Below, piece after piece: positions 7,533 to 14,228 of a stretch of 14,296 bases of DNA. The translations under genes and the position numbers were made by a program. The stretch is from VGDP01 sp040905845 (GTDB lineage Bacteria > Pseudomonadota > Alphaproteobacteria > SP197), in assembly GCA_040905845.1 (NCBI GenBank), contig JBBDQV010000217.1:1-14296 (forward strand), written 5' to 3'. How positions within the stretch are numbered: the stretch's first letter is position 1; each line of letters starts with the position of its first letter. The notes below the pieces were generated by a model. It saw only the letters and a program-made list of their open reading frames with translations. It ran no database searches and was not told the origin of the DNA.

Positions 7533-9725
7533 TCAGATCACCGGATCGTCGGGCGAGGGCAGAACGGGCTGGCCCCAGAGCTGGCGTTCGCGGCGCACCG
7601 CCTTGGGCCGCTGGGGGTCCTGCGATTCCAGCTCGCGGGCGATGCGATGGCCGTCGAACACGGCATCGGCCAGATAGCGGGGCGCGTAGCAGTCCCCCGC
7701 CTGGTAGACGCCCTTGAGGCCCGCCCGGGCCCATTCCTCGCGTCGGACCTTGAGCGCTCGGGCCAGGGCATCGTTCGACCGGCGCGCCGTGCACAGGATG
7801 ACGGTATCGACGTCGAGGCCTTCGACCTTTGTGCCGGCCGCCCGGGGCAAGGCGCCCGCGATTGGGTTGTCCGTGCGCCGCGCGCCGTCACGATAGAGGT
7901 TGAAGAGGGTCGCGCGGACTCCGTCGTTGCGCACCTGGAAATTCTCGACCCAATAGGCCGGCTTCTGCGCGATCCCCTTTTCGCGCATCATCCGGTGCAG
8001 GTTGGGGCCTTCCAGCGTGCGATCGGTCAAGGGGGCGGTCTTGTCGAACTGGGTCACGATCGTGACTCCGTGGCCTCGATCGGCCAGCAGTTCCGCGATG
8101 CTGACGCCCATGAAGTAGCCGTCGCCATCCAGGACCAGAACCCGCCGGCCGACCTCCTTGCCCGCCCACAATTGTTCCGGGGTCACGAACGCCGCCTGCG
8201 CCGCGTCGGCGCCGGCGATGGCATCGGGACCCAGCGGGCCGACGCCTCGGCGTTCCCACGACGAGCCCGTAGCCAACACGACCTTGGCGGCCCCGTAGGC
8301 CAGCACGTCGTCCGCACGGACCGCCCCCGCGCCGCGCATGATCTCGACGTTCGCCATGCGCGACAGGTGATGGACGCGGTAGTCGATGACCCGCGCCCAC
8401 TCGGCCAGGCCGGGCAGTCGAGCGACGTGGCGGAGATGGCCGCCGAGCTCGGCCTCGGCCTCGATCAGGTGGACCCGATAGCCGCGCCGCGCCAGGACGT
8501 GGGCGCACTCGAGCCCGGCCGGCCCGGCGCCCACGACCAGCACGAGGTCCGGCGACGGCGCGGGTTCGAAGCGTTCGGGGTGCCAGTCGCGCCGGTATTC
8601 CTCCATGACCGTCGCGTTCTGGGTGCAGACGATCTGTCCGCCCAGCTCGAAGCGCGCGATGCACTGGTTACAGCCGATGCACTCGCGGATGTCCTCGACC
8701 CGGCCTTCGTCGATCTTGCGCGGCAACCAAGGATCGGCGATCGATGGTCGGGCGCACCCGATGATGTCGAGCTGACCCCCGGTCACGACCTTGAGCATGT
8801 CGTCGGGGCTGGTGAAGCGCCCGACGCCCACCACGGGCACCGTGGCGAGGCTCCGCACATCGCGGGTCCAGGGCGCCTGATGATTGACTTTCTGGAACCG
8901 GCTCGGCGCCGCGTCCTCGCCCCACTCCTGAAGGCTGCTGATGTTGACGTCGAGCAGGTCCAGGAGCCCTTGCCGCATCACGAGCTCGACGAAGCGCAGG
9001 CCCTCGTCGGCCGCTTCCACCCCTTGTGGGCCGGACAGCTGATCGATCGAGAAGCGCGTCGCGATGGCGCAGTGCTCGCCCACTTGGCGCTTCAGCCGCT
9101 CCAGCACCTCGAGCCAGAAGCGGGCACGATTCTCGAAGCTGCCGCCGTAGCGGTCGGTGCGCCGATTGAAGTACCGCGACAGCGCCTGGATCGGGAAGCA
9201 TCCGTGGGTGCCGTGCACGTAGACGATGTCGAAGCCGGCGTCGACCGCGCGCCTTGCGGCCGCCGAGTACATGTCCTGCACCCGTACAAGATCGTCCACG
9301 TCGGCCTCGTGGGTGTAGGTCTGGGGCATCCAAGGCGAGGCGAACTGGTACATCGCCACGGGCACATGACGCAGTCCAAGGTTGTCGATCAGGCCGGCGC
9401 CGTAGCAGAGCTCGATCCCGGCGAGCGCGTTCCAACGATGTACCGCGTCGGTCATGTGCCGGTGGTTGATGACGTCGCCCGCGTCCCACATCGTGCTGAC
9501 CGTCGAGGTCGTCTGGTCCGACTCCGGATGGATGTTGCAGGCCTCGGTATTGAGAGCGGCCCAACCGCCTTCGGCCTTCACGGCGCGGTGCGCCGCGTTG
9601 GCCCCCGGCCGGTCGGGGCCCGCTCCGGTGCATTGCGGCACCTGATAAAAACGGTTCTTGAGCACCTTGGGCCCGATGCGGATGGGCTCGAACAGCGGGT
9701 CGTATCGTGGATCGCGTCGGGCCAT
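7533..9725 (-). CDS. Trimethylamine dehydrogenase-family iron-sulfur flavoprotein
   Basis: 730 residues, the length of trimethylamine dehydrogenase (TMADH), with the same domain order: an FMN TIM-barrel (1-345), a 4Fe-4S site with Cys349, Cys352, Cys355 and Cys367, then a Rossmann domain with VVGAGPAG (397-404) and a second nucleotide-binding domain. FYQVPQC places Cys32 where TMADH Cys30 forms the covalent 6-S-cysteinyl FMN bond, which separates it from 2,4-dienoyl-CoA reductases. His174, Trp268 and Asp271 match TMADH His172, Trp264 and Asp267. Three pocket residues differ: TMADH Tyr60 is Ala62, Tyr169 is His171 and Trp355 is Phe359. It therefore probably oxidatively cleaves an amine other than trimethylamine, passing electrons through the cluster to an electron-transfer flavoprotein; no etf genes are in the window. 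It starts seven bases after the aldose-epimerase-like stop, with AGGCGA upstream, so both are probably co-transcribed. Confidence 0.93.
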   Translation of the reverse strand: MARRDPRYDPLFEPIRIGPKVLKNRFYQVPQCTGAGPDRPGANAAHRAVKAEGGWAALNTEACNIHPESDQTTSTVSTMWDAGDVINHRHMTDAVHRWNALAGIELCYGAGLIDNLGLRHVPVAMYQFASPWMPQTYTHEADVDDLVRVQDMYSAAARRAVDAGFDIVYVHGTHGCFPIQALSRYFNRRTDRYGGSFENRARFWLEVLERLKRQVGEHCAIATRFSIDQLSGPQGVEAADEGLRFVELVMRQGLLDLLDVNISSLQEWGEDAAPSRFQKVNHQAPWTRDVRSLATVPVVGVGRFTSPDDMLKVVTGGQLDIIGCARPSIADPWLPRKIDEGRVEDIRECIGCNQCIARFELGGQIVCTQNATVMEEYRRDWHPERFEPAPSPDLVLVVGAGPAGLECAHVLARRGYRVHLIEAEAELGGHLRHVARLPGLAEWARVIDYRVHHLSRMANVEIMRGAGAVRADDVLAYGAAKVVLATGSSWERRGVGPLGPDAIAGADAAQAAFVTPEQLWAGKEVGRRVLVLDGDGYFMGVSIAELLADRGHGVTIVTQFDKTAPLTDRTLEGPNLHRMMREKGIAQKPAYWVENFQVRNDGVRATLFNLYRDGARRTDNPIAGALPRAAGTKVEGLDVDTVILCTARRSNDALARALKVRREEWARAGLKGVYQAGDCYAPRYLADAVFDGHRIARELESQDPQRPKAVRRERQLWGQPVLPSPDDPVI

Positions 9726-9732
9726 GGTTCGC

Positions 9733-10635
9733 CTAGCCGTCCGATGTCGCTTCGGGCGCGAATCGCACGTGCCCGATCAGCGTTTCCCCGGGCGCGAGGA
9801 CGACCGTGCCGTTGCCCGGCACGCCACGACTCTCGAGATTGAACGCGTCGACCGAATGGCTGACGGGCTCGACGCAGAAGAAGTCTTGGTCGGGCGGCGC
9901 GTAGACGACGAGGTGACCCAGCGAAGCGGACGCGGTCATGGCGAGCCGCAGCCCGGTCTCGGGCCATTCGAGCTCGGCGCGTCCCTGCCATCCGGTCAAG
10001 CCGTGGCAAAGCTCGGTGCCGGCCAGGGCGCGACCGTCGCGGAAGTCCCAGCGTTCGGGGATCGCCTCGATCGAGCAGAACAGGTGCCGCTCGTCCGTGG
10101 TCCAGACCTCGTCCGCCGCGGTGCGCAGGCGCACGCCCGGCGTGGCCGTGAACCAGGGGTGCAGTCCGATGCCGGCGGGCATGGAGTCGTTGCCCATGTT
10201 GGTCAGCGACACCTCGGCATCCAAGGCCTCGGACGTCAGCGCGAAGGTCTGCACGGCCCTGTACGGGAACGGCCACCCCGTGTTCGCTCCATCGAGCGAC
10301 AGGATGATCGATCGGGCATCGGCCCGCTCGACGCTCCAAGGCCTCTGCCAACCGTCGCCGTGCAGGGCGTTGGGCTCGCTCGCAACGGTTCGCGGTACTT
10401 CGTACGTGCGTCCACGAAACGTCAGCCGCGCGTCGCGGATCCGCCCCGAATAGGGAACCAGGGGGAAGCAACTCGTCGCCAGCACGTCACCCTGCTCCAC
10501 GCGATGGGGAGCCGATGGTCGCAGGACGTCGAGGCTGCGATCGCCGTCCATCAGTCGAAATCTCGTGATGGAGCCGCCCAGCTCCGGGACAAGCTCGACC
10601 CCCAGACGACCCGCCCGCAGCGTATGACGCACCAT
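9733..10635 (-). CDS. Aldose 1-epimerase (mutarotase)-like protein
   Basis: A 300-residue galactose-mutarotase-fold protein that would interconvert alpha and beta anomers of a sugar in the cytosol. Visible family points are PYSGRIRDA with Arg65, NALHGDGW with His92, IGLHPWF with His159 (general acid position) and FFCVEPVSH with Glu256 (general base position). The frame is open up to 10710, but the ATG at 10635 begins where family members begin. A TATAAT hexamer (10696-10691 on the minus strand) falls between the longer start and this one, which fits a transcript starting near 10683 and the shorter protein. It heads a two-gene minus-strand operon with the TMADH-like flavoprotein, convergent with the lactonase/enolase operon. 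A mutarotase beside a lactonase and a dehydrogenase supports a sugar-like substrate. Confidence 0.88.
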   Translation of the reverse strand: MVRHTLRAGRLGVELVPELGGSITRFRLMDGDRSLDVLRPSAPHRVEQGDVLATSCFPLVPYSGRIRDARLTFRGRTYEVPRTVASEPNALHGDGWQRPWSVERADARSIILSLDGANTGWPFPYRAVQTFALTSEALDAEVSLTNMGNDSMPAGIGLHPWFTATPGVRLRTAADEVWTTDERHLFCSIEAIPERWDFRDGRALAGTELCHGLTGWQGRAELEWPETGLRLAMTASASLGHLVVYAPPDQDFFCVEPVSHSVDAFNLESRGVPGNGTVVLAPGETLIGHVRFAPEATSDG

Positions 10636-10690
10636 GTTCGGTTCGCGATGTCCGCGCGTGGTTCTAGAAGACCAAACGGCCGATTTCGCC

Positions 10691-10696
10691 ATTATA
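10691..10696 (-). promoter_or_regulatory. Candidate -10 box for the mutarotase/flavoprotein operon
   Basis: The minus strand reads AGAGTATAATGGCG, a perfect TATAAT that stands out in this GC-rich setting. It would start transcription near 10683, leaving a leader of about 48 bases before the ATG at 10635. No good -35 hexamer lies 16-18 bases upstream, so an activator may be needed or the match may be chance. Confidence 0.35.
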
Positions 10697-11001
10697 CTCT
10701 TGCGGCCCAATTGACGAGCCGATTGCGAACGAGGGCGACGTCACGCGCATGTTGGAAGAGGCCAAGACCGGCGTGTGAACCGCGCAGCTCAACCCCCTGG
10801 TCGCTGTGGCCGGGACATCCGGATTCCGGCCGTCGTGGCACCCTCGGGCGCATTGTGGGCTTCCGACCGCCTACCGCCGAGGATACCAGCGGCGCGAAAA
10901 TCGATTGGACGATGGGACCCACGAGGCGCGACGACGACGCCGCGGTCCGCAGCAAGGCCGGCACCCCTTCGGTTACAACGGCCGGCGGTGGGCAGACAGA
11001 G
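10697..11001. other. Stretch without a recognisable gene
   Basis: Only short frames of Arg/Pro/Gly-rich composition are present on either strand. The minus-strand TolB-like homology of the neighbouring pseudogene stops at about 11002 and the frame then runs into unrelated sequence. The stretch may be further decayed remnant DNA. I see no repeat, tRNA or clear promoter in it beyond the -10 candidate at its left edge. Confidence 0.5.
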
Positions 11002-11452
11002 CCCCGCTGTGATCAACTGGGCGGTGATGCGCACGCGGTTACTACCCTCGCGCACGCTGCCCTCGGCGACGTAACGGGCGCCGAGGTTCCTCCCCAAGTC
11101 GTGGATTTTCAAGATTGTCCTTTGTAGGCGAACGTCGAGTTCCGCGCGAGGACAGAGAGGTGACGGAACTTCGCCAAGGCCGTGATCAGGTCCTCGGTGA
11201 TGCCGTCCGAGAAGTGCTGACGATCCCGCCGGGCTCGGCGAGCTTCTTCAGCCGGGCCGCAACAGACACGCCGTCGCCGTGGGTCGTCTCGCCATCAACG
11301 ATGACTTCCCCCAGGTTCACGCCCATACGGAACGGCATGCGCCGGTCCTCGGGCAACTCGGCGTTCAACTCGGCGAGCTTCCCTTGCACCTCGACCGCGC
11401 AAGCGACCGCCGCGGACGCCGTTCCATACTCGACGAGCAAGCTGTCCCAGCC
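11002..11452 (-). pseudogene. Adenylate cyclase (class III) / TolB-like fusion gene, broken remnant
   Basis: Read on the minus strand, 11452-11222 encodes the second half of a class III nucleotide cyclase domain: WDSLLVEYGTASAAVACAVE, then ELPEDRRMPFRMGVNLGEV and GDGVSVAARLKKLAEPGGI. The first half, with the first metal-binding Asp, is missing. Immediately after GGI, in a different frame, comes a TolB-like segment (11226-11112) reading FSDGITEDLITALAKFRHL and LARNSTFAYKG, which ends in TGA at 11111-11109. A third frame (11112-11002) continues LGRNLGARYVAEGSVREG and NRVRITAQLI. Intact alphaproteobacterial proteins have these blocks in this order, with about 200 residues between cyclase and TolB-like parts. 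The remnant thus shows 5' truncation, an internal deletion and at least one frameshift, and is certainly non-functional as a cyclase. At its 5' side it abuts the recombinase remnant on the other strand. Confidence 0.8.
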
Positions 11453-11563
11453 TCGCTGACAACCCGGCCGCCGTGCCGAATATGACCGGCTCCAGAATCG
11501 CATCCACGCCGCCTTTGTTGACAAGCTGGACGGCACCATCGGTGCTGAGTTCTTCGAAAAGAT

Positions 11564-11583
11564 GTCGGCGGAGGTCGGCGGAG
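11564..11583. repeat. Perfect 10-bp tandem duplication causing a frameshift
   Basis: GTCGGCGGAG occurs twice back to back. Ten bases is not a multiple of three, so the second copy breaks the recombinase frame at exactly this point. Confidence 0.9.
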
Positions 11584-11842
11584 TGGCGCGCCGAGCAGGA
11601 CCGCTGCCTCCGGGACATCGAGCGCCACCAAAGCGCCGACCAGTCCTATCTCAAGGACGGCGTGCGCCTTATCGAACTCGCGCGGAACGCCCAGCGGCTT
11701 TTCGAAAAGCAGGGAGCGCGCGAAAAACGACGGCTTCTCGACTTTCTTGTTTCGAACTGCTCCTGGCGGGACGGGGAACTGTCGGTCGCTCTCCGACAAC
11801 CCTTAGATCTGATTGACGAAACGGCCATGATCGACGCACAGC

Positions 11843-11876
11843 GAAAGGCCGCTGGAGAGGTCTCCAACGGCCTTTC
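11843..11876 (-). terminator. Hairpin terminator of tRNA-Asn
   Basis: GAAAGGCCGCTGGAGA (11843-11858) and TCTCCAACGGCCTTTC (11861-11876) pair at 15 of 16 positions. On the minus strand the stem begins seven bases after the CCA of tRNA-Asn. Only a short TTT, inside the stem end, is available as a U tract, so termination strength is uncertain. The same bases form part of the recombinase remnant's frame. Confidence 0.6.
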
Positions 11877-11883
11877 TGAGAAT

Positions 11884-11959
11884 TGGCTCCCCGGGCCGGA
11901 TTCGAACCAGCGACCCAGCGGTTAACAGCCGCTTGCTCTACCTGCTGAGCTACCGGGGA
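11884..11959 (-). tRNA. tRNA-Asn (anticodon GTT)
   Basis: A 76-base tRNA with encoded CCA (TGG at 11884-11886 on the plus strand). The acceptor arm TCCCCGG (11959-11953) pairs with CCGGGGA (11894-11888), with discriminator G at 11887. The D arm is GCTCAGCAGGTAGAGC. The anticodon stem-loop AGCGG-CTGTTAA-CCGCT carries GTT at 11926-11924, and the T arm is CTGGTTCGAATCCGG-like. All arms are complete, so it should be functional despite the recombinase remnant that touches its 3' end. tRNA 3' ends are common integration sites, which fits the debris next to it. Confidence 0.96.
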
Positions 11960-11979
11960 TCGGGCTCGCGATGTATCGC

Positions 11980-12007
11980 CTTATAGCAAATGGCCACCGG
12001 CAGGCAA
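11980..12007 (-). promoter_or_regulatory. Promoter of tRNA-Asn
   Basis: On the minus strand TTGCCT (12007-12002) and TATAAG (11985-11980) are separated by 16 bases, close to the sigma-70-type consensus. The start would be near 11973, about 14 bases before the mature 5' end. Confidence 0.6.
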
Positions 12008-12100
12008 AGCGAACGACGCGGCCCGGCCCTCCCGCGGGCCGCTTCGTCACGAAATCGCGAGATCGTGGAATCGGCCGGTGTCTGGATGTAAAGTTTTAGC

Positions 12101-12106
12101 TATAAG
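12101..12106 (+). promoter_or_regulatory. Candidate -10 box upstream of the FecR-domain gene
   Basis: TATAAG lies in an AT-richer patch (12088-12106), 53 bases before the ATG at 12160. I see no convincing -35 hexamer at the right distance, so this is only a candidate. Confidence 0.25.
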
Positions 12107-12159
12107 GGCGTACGCGGGGGAAACGTCGTCCTCGTCAACAAAGGCAAGCGGGGCAAGCC

Positions 12160-12813
12160 ATGATGAAGATCGCCGGCCACATCGCCGTGGCCCTGTTGTC
12201 CGCGATGATGCTGGCCACGGCCGGCGCCAGTGCCGATGAAATAGGCACCGTGAACTATGTCGAGGTCTGGGCCTACGGCACGCCGCCTCAGACATCTCGA
12301 CTCGATCTCTTCCAAGCGGATGCCGTCGAGACCGACGAGGTCGTCGAAACCGTCAAGGGCGGCGCGCTGCACGTCGTCTTTCTCGACGACACGGAGCTTA
12401 GGCTCGGCCCGGCCAGCTCGGTGACGCTCGACAGCTTCGTCTACGATCCGAGCACCAGCGCGGGCGAGTTCGTGGCCGACCTCGGCATCGGCGTCTTCCG
12501 CGTCATCACGGGGTCGCTCCAGAAGGACGCCATCCAGATCACGACCCCGGTCGCGGTGATCGGCGTGCGCGGCACCGACTTCCTGGTTGCCGTTCTGGCG
12601 ACCGGAACGACGATCATCCAAGTGCTTCGCGGGATCGTGACGATCACGCCGAAGGCGGGTGGCGATACCTCGACGGTCGCGGCCAATCAGTCGGCCACGA
12701 TGGATCCGACGGGCGCGGTATCCGCTGGCGGCGCGGTGTCGCCGCACGGGCTCGAGGAAGTCACGAAGCGACATACCGACAGGAACGGGCGCGACAAGGA
12801 CAGCGGCGACTAG
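12160..12813 (+). CDS. Secreted FecR-domain protein
   Basis: A 217-residue protein with a Sec signal peptide (residues 1-25, ending ASA before DEIG) and a single FecR domain. The domain signatures are VVFLDDTELRLGPASSVTLD (72-91), GVFRVITG (111-118) and ITTPVAVIGVRGTDFLV (127-143), followed by a Ser/Gly-rich then charged tail (TDRNGRDKDSGD). Unlike the anti-sigma regulator FecR there is no cytoplasmic sigma-binding part and no internal membrane helix, so it is a periplasmic or exported protein of unknown role; stand-alone FecR domains probably bind ligands or partners in the envelope. ATG 12160 and 12163 are adjacent alternatives; the ribosome-binding site (AAGG/GGGG around 12143-12153) is weak. 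The DUF1513-like gene follows 48 bases later and may be co-transcribed. Confidence 0.88.
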   Translation: MMKIAGHIAVALLSAMMLATAGASADEIGTVNYVEVWAYGTPPQTSRLDLFQADAVETDEVVETVKGGALHVVFLDDTELRLGPASSVTLDSFVYDPSTSAGEFVADLGIGVFRVITGSLQKDAIQITTPVAVIGVRGTDFLVAVLATGTTIIQVLRGIVTITPKAGGDTSTVAANQSATMDPTGAVSAGGAVSPHGLEEVTKRHTDRNGRDKDSGD

Positions 12814-12861
12814 ACGAGGGACGACAGCGGACCGCGAGCAGCGGGCGCTGCCGAGGATGGC

Positions 12862-14172
12862 GTGACCATGGGGCTGCAGTCCGATCGCAGAGGCGTCTTT
12901 ATGCTCGCGGCCGGGGCGGCCGTGGCCGCCGGCGCGGCGGCGCGATCAGGCTTGGCCGCCACGCCCCGGGCGAGTTACTTCGTTCCCGGCTACGTCCCCG
13001 ACGCGGCGTTCAGGCGCGGGACGCCCTTGGTCGAGGATGACCAGGCCGCGCGGGCGATTCCGGACGGGTACGGCGGGCCCATGACCATGGTCAGCCGGAT
13101 CGATCCGACGGCCGAGTCGATTCGCCGCGCCGTGCTGCCGTTCGCGGGCCACGCCATCGCCGTCCACCCGACCGGCGGGTCGGCGCTATTCGTCGCGATG
13201 AACGGTCCCGTTTCGTTCAACTTTGACGCCGAATCCCTCGACGTCGTTCGCTCGATCGAGGCGCACGACCACGGTTACGTGTTCGGCGGGCACGCGGTGT
13301 TCGCGCGCGAACGTGGCGTCGTCCTTGTCACCGAGCGGCGGGACACGACCCTACGGTTCACCGGCTCGGCCGCCGAACATTACGGACGCATCAGTGTCCG
13401 TGACGCGGACAGCCTCGCCGTGCTCGACGTCTGGGACTGCCAGGGCATCGCGCCGCACGAGTTGACGTTGACCGCCGATGGCGGCCACGTCGTCGTCGCG
13501 AACTATGGCAGCACCGCCTGGCCCGCGGACCGGGAATCCCCAGTCGAGGGCGTCGATTACGGCGTCGAGCCTTGCCTCACGGTGCTCGACGCGGCGAACG
13601 GGACCCTCGTCGCCAAGCGACTCGGCCCGGACCGCAAGACCGAGGTCCGCCACGTCGCCGCGCATCGGCTCGATCGCATCGTCGGCTTGCAGGTGCGGGC
13701 GACGTCGTTCGAGGACGCGCAGCGCAGGCTGCGTCGAGTCGAGGGCATCTACGAGCGGGACTCCTCGGAGCGCGATGGACTGGGCTACCTGCCCGTGCCG
13801 TTCCTGCTCGCCGACGCGACCGCCGAAACCGAGGCCCCGCGCACGCTGATGGCGGACGATCCCATGCGCATGATCCGGGGCCAGAGCATCATCGCCGATC
13901 CGATCCACGACGAGGCGATCGCCACGTTCACGACGTCGAACACCATCGCCGTCGTCGGCGGCGATGGCAGCCTGCGCCGGCTCATCGCCACGGATCGTCT
14001 GGGCCTGCACTGGCCGCGCGGCATCGCGCTGTTGCCCGACGGCGTTCATTACGCCGTGGCCGGCGACTGGGAGAACATCTTCATTTTCCGGCGCGGCGAC
14101 CACGCGCTGGTGCGCGAGGCCTGCGTCTACGCGACGCTGTTCGGCCACAGCCACATCACGGCGGCGGCCTAG
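12862..14172 (+). CDS. Tat-exported DUF1513-like beta-propeller protein
   Basis: A 436-residue protein with a twin-arginine signal: SDRRGVFML (7-15), an Ala/Gly-rich hydrophobic stretch and a probable cleavage near LAA (31-33). The mature part looks like DUF1513, a probable beta-propeller exported by Tat: FAGHAIAVHPTGG (94-106), GYVFGGHAVFA (138-148), GIAPHELTLTADGGHVVVAN (195-214), VEPCLTVLDAANG (235-247) and VRHVAAHRLDRIVGLQVR (262-279). In other proteobacteria DUF1513 genes sit with imelysin and DUF1111 genes in iron-uptake clusters; neither is in the window. The function is unknown. GTG 12862 has GAGG five bases upstream; ATG 12868, two codons on, is an equally possible start. The TAG stop overlaps the palindrome that follows. 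Confidence 0.85.
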   Translation: MTMGLQSDRRGVFMLAAGAAVAAGAAARSGLAATPRASYFVPGYVPDAAFRRGTPLVEDDQAARAIPDGYGGPMTMVSRIDPTAESIRRAVLPFAGHAIAVHPTGGSALFVAMNGPVSFNFDAESLDVVRSIEAHDHGYVFGGHAVFARERGVVLVTERRDTTLRFTGSAAEHYGRISVRDADSLAVLDVWDCQGIAPHELTLTADGGHVVVANYGSTAWPADRESPVEGVDYGVEPCLTVLDAANGTLVAKRLGPDRKTEVRHVAAHRLDRIVGLQVRATSFEDAQRRLRRVEGIYERDSSERDGLGYLPVPFLLADATAETEAPRTLMADDPMRMIRGQSIIADPIHDEAIATFTTSNTIAVVGGDGSLRRLIATDRLGLHWPRGIALLPDGVHYAVAGDWENIFIFRRGDHALVREACVYATLFGHSHITAAA

Positions 14173-14228
14173 AGCAATATCCGGTCGGATTGAACCACGG
14201 GGTTCAATCCGAGCGGATGAAATTGCTC
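14171..14228. repeat. Palindromic intergenic repeat (AGAGC...GCTCT), possible terminator
   Basis: The left arm (14171-14196, AGAGCAATATCCGG then TCGGATTGAACC) and right arm (14201-14228, GGTTCAATCCGAGCGGATG then AAATTGCTCT) are inverted copies apart from a few gaps, with loop ACGG. This is a well-known form of short palindrome after alphaproteobacterial genes. It begins inside the TAG stop of the DUF1513-like gene and could act as its transcript end. The last 68 bases after it hold nothing I can identify. Confidence 0.75.

Larger units (their letters stand above)
11463..11925 (+). pseudogene. Serine recombinase C-terminal remnant, frameshifted and truncated at tRNA-Asn
   Basis: The C-terminal region of a large serine recombinase (Pin/resolvase-recombinase type). 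In one frame it reads RAEYDRLQNRIHAAFVDKLD, then GTIGAEFFEKMSAE. A perfect 10-base tandem duplication (GTCGGCGGAG, 11564-11573 and 11574-11583) shifts the frame, after which SAEWRAEQDRCLRDIERHQS, GVRLIELARNAQRLFEKQ, KRRLLDFLVSNCSW and ALRQPLDLIDET follow. Removing one copy rejoins the frames as EKMSAEWRAEQ. Upstream there is a stop at 11457-11459 and no resolvase catalytic domain. The reading ends ENWLPGPDSNQRPSG, in which everything after about ENWLP is the tRNA-Asn gene read antisense, and its stop TAA lies in the anticodon arm. It is a dead fragment, presumably left by an integrated element. Confidence 0.82.

Noticed and set aside
7647..9842. A 731-codon plus-strand open frame opposite the TMADH-like gene
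   Set aside because: It is antisense to a fully recognisable 730-residue flavoprotein and has the Arg/Asp/Val/Gly-rich composition of a GC-driven shadow frame; no family motif is visible.
10711..10760. TTGACG at 10711 as a plus-strand -35 box
   Set aside because: No -10-like hexamer follows at 16-18 bases and no gene follows on that strand.
12018..12042. GCGGCCCG...CGGGCCGC hairpin as a terminator
   Set aside because: It lies between divergently transcribed genes (tRNA-Asn and the FecR-domain gene), has no T-run, and would end neither transcript.
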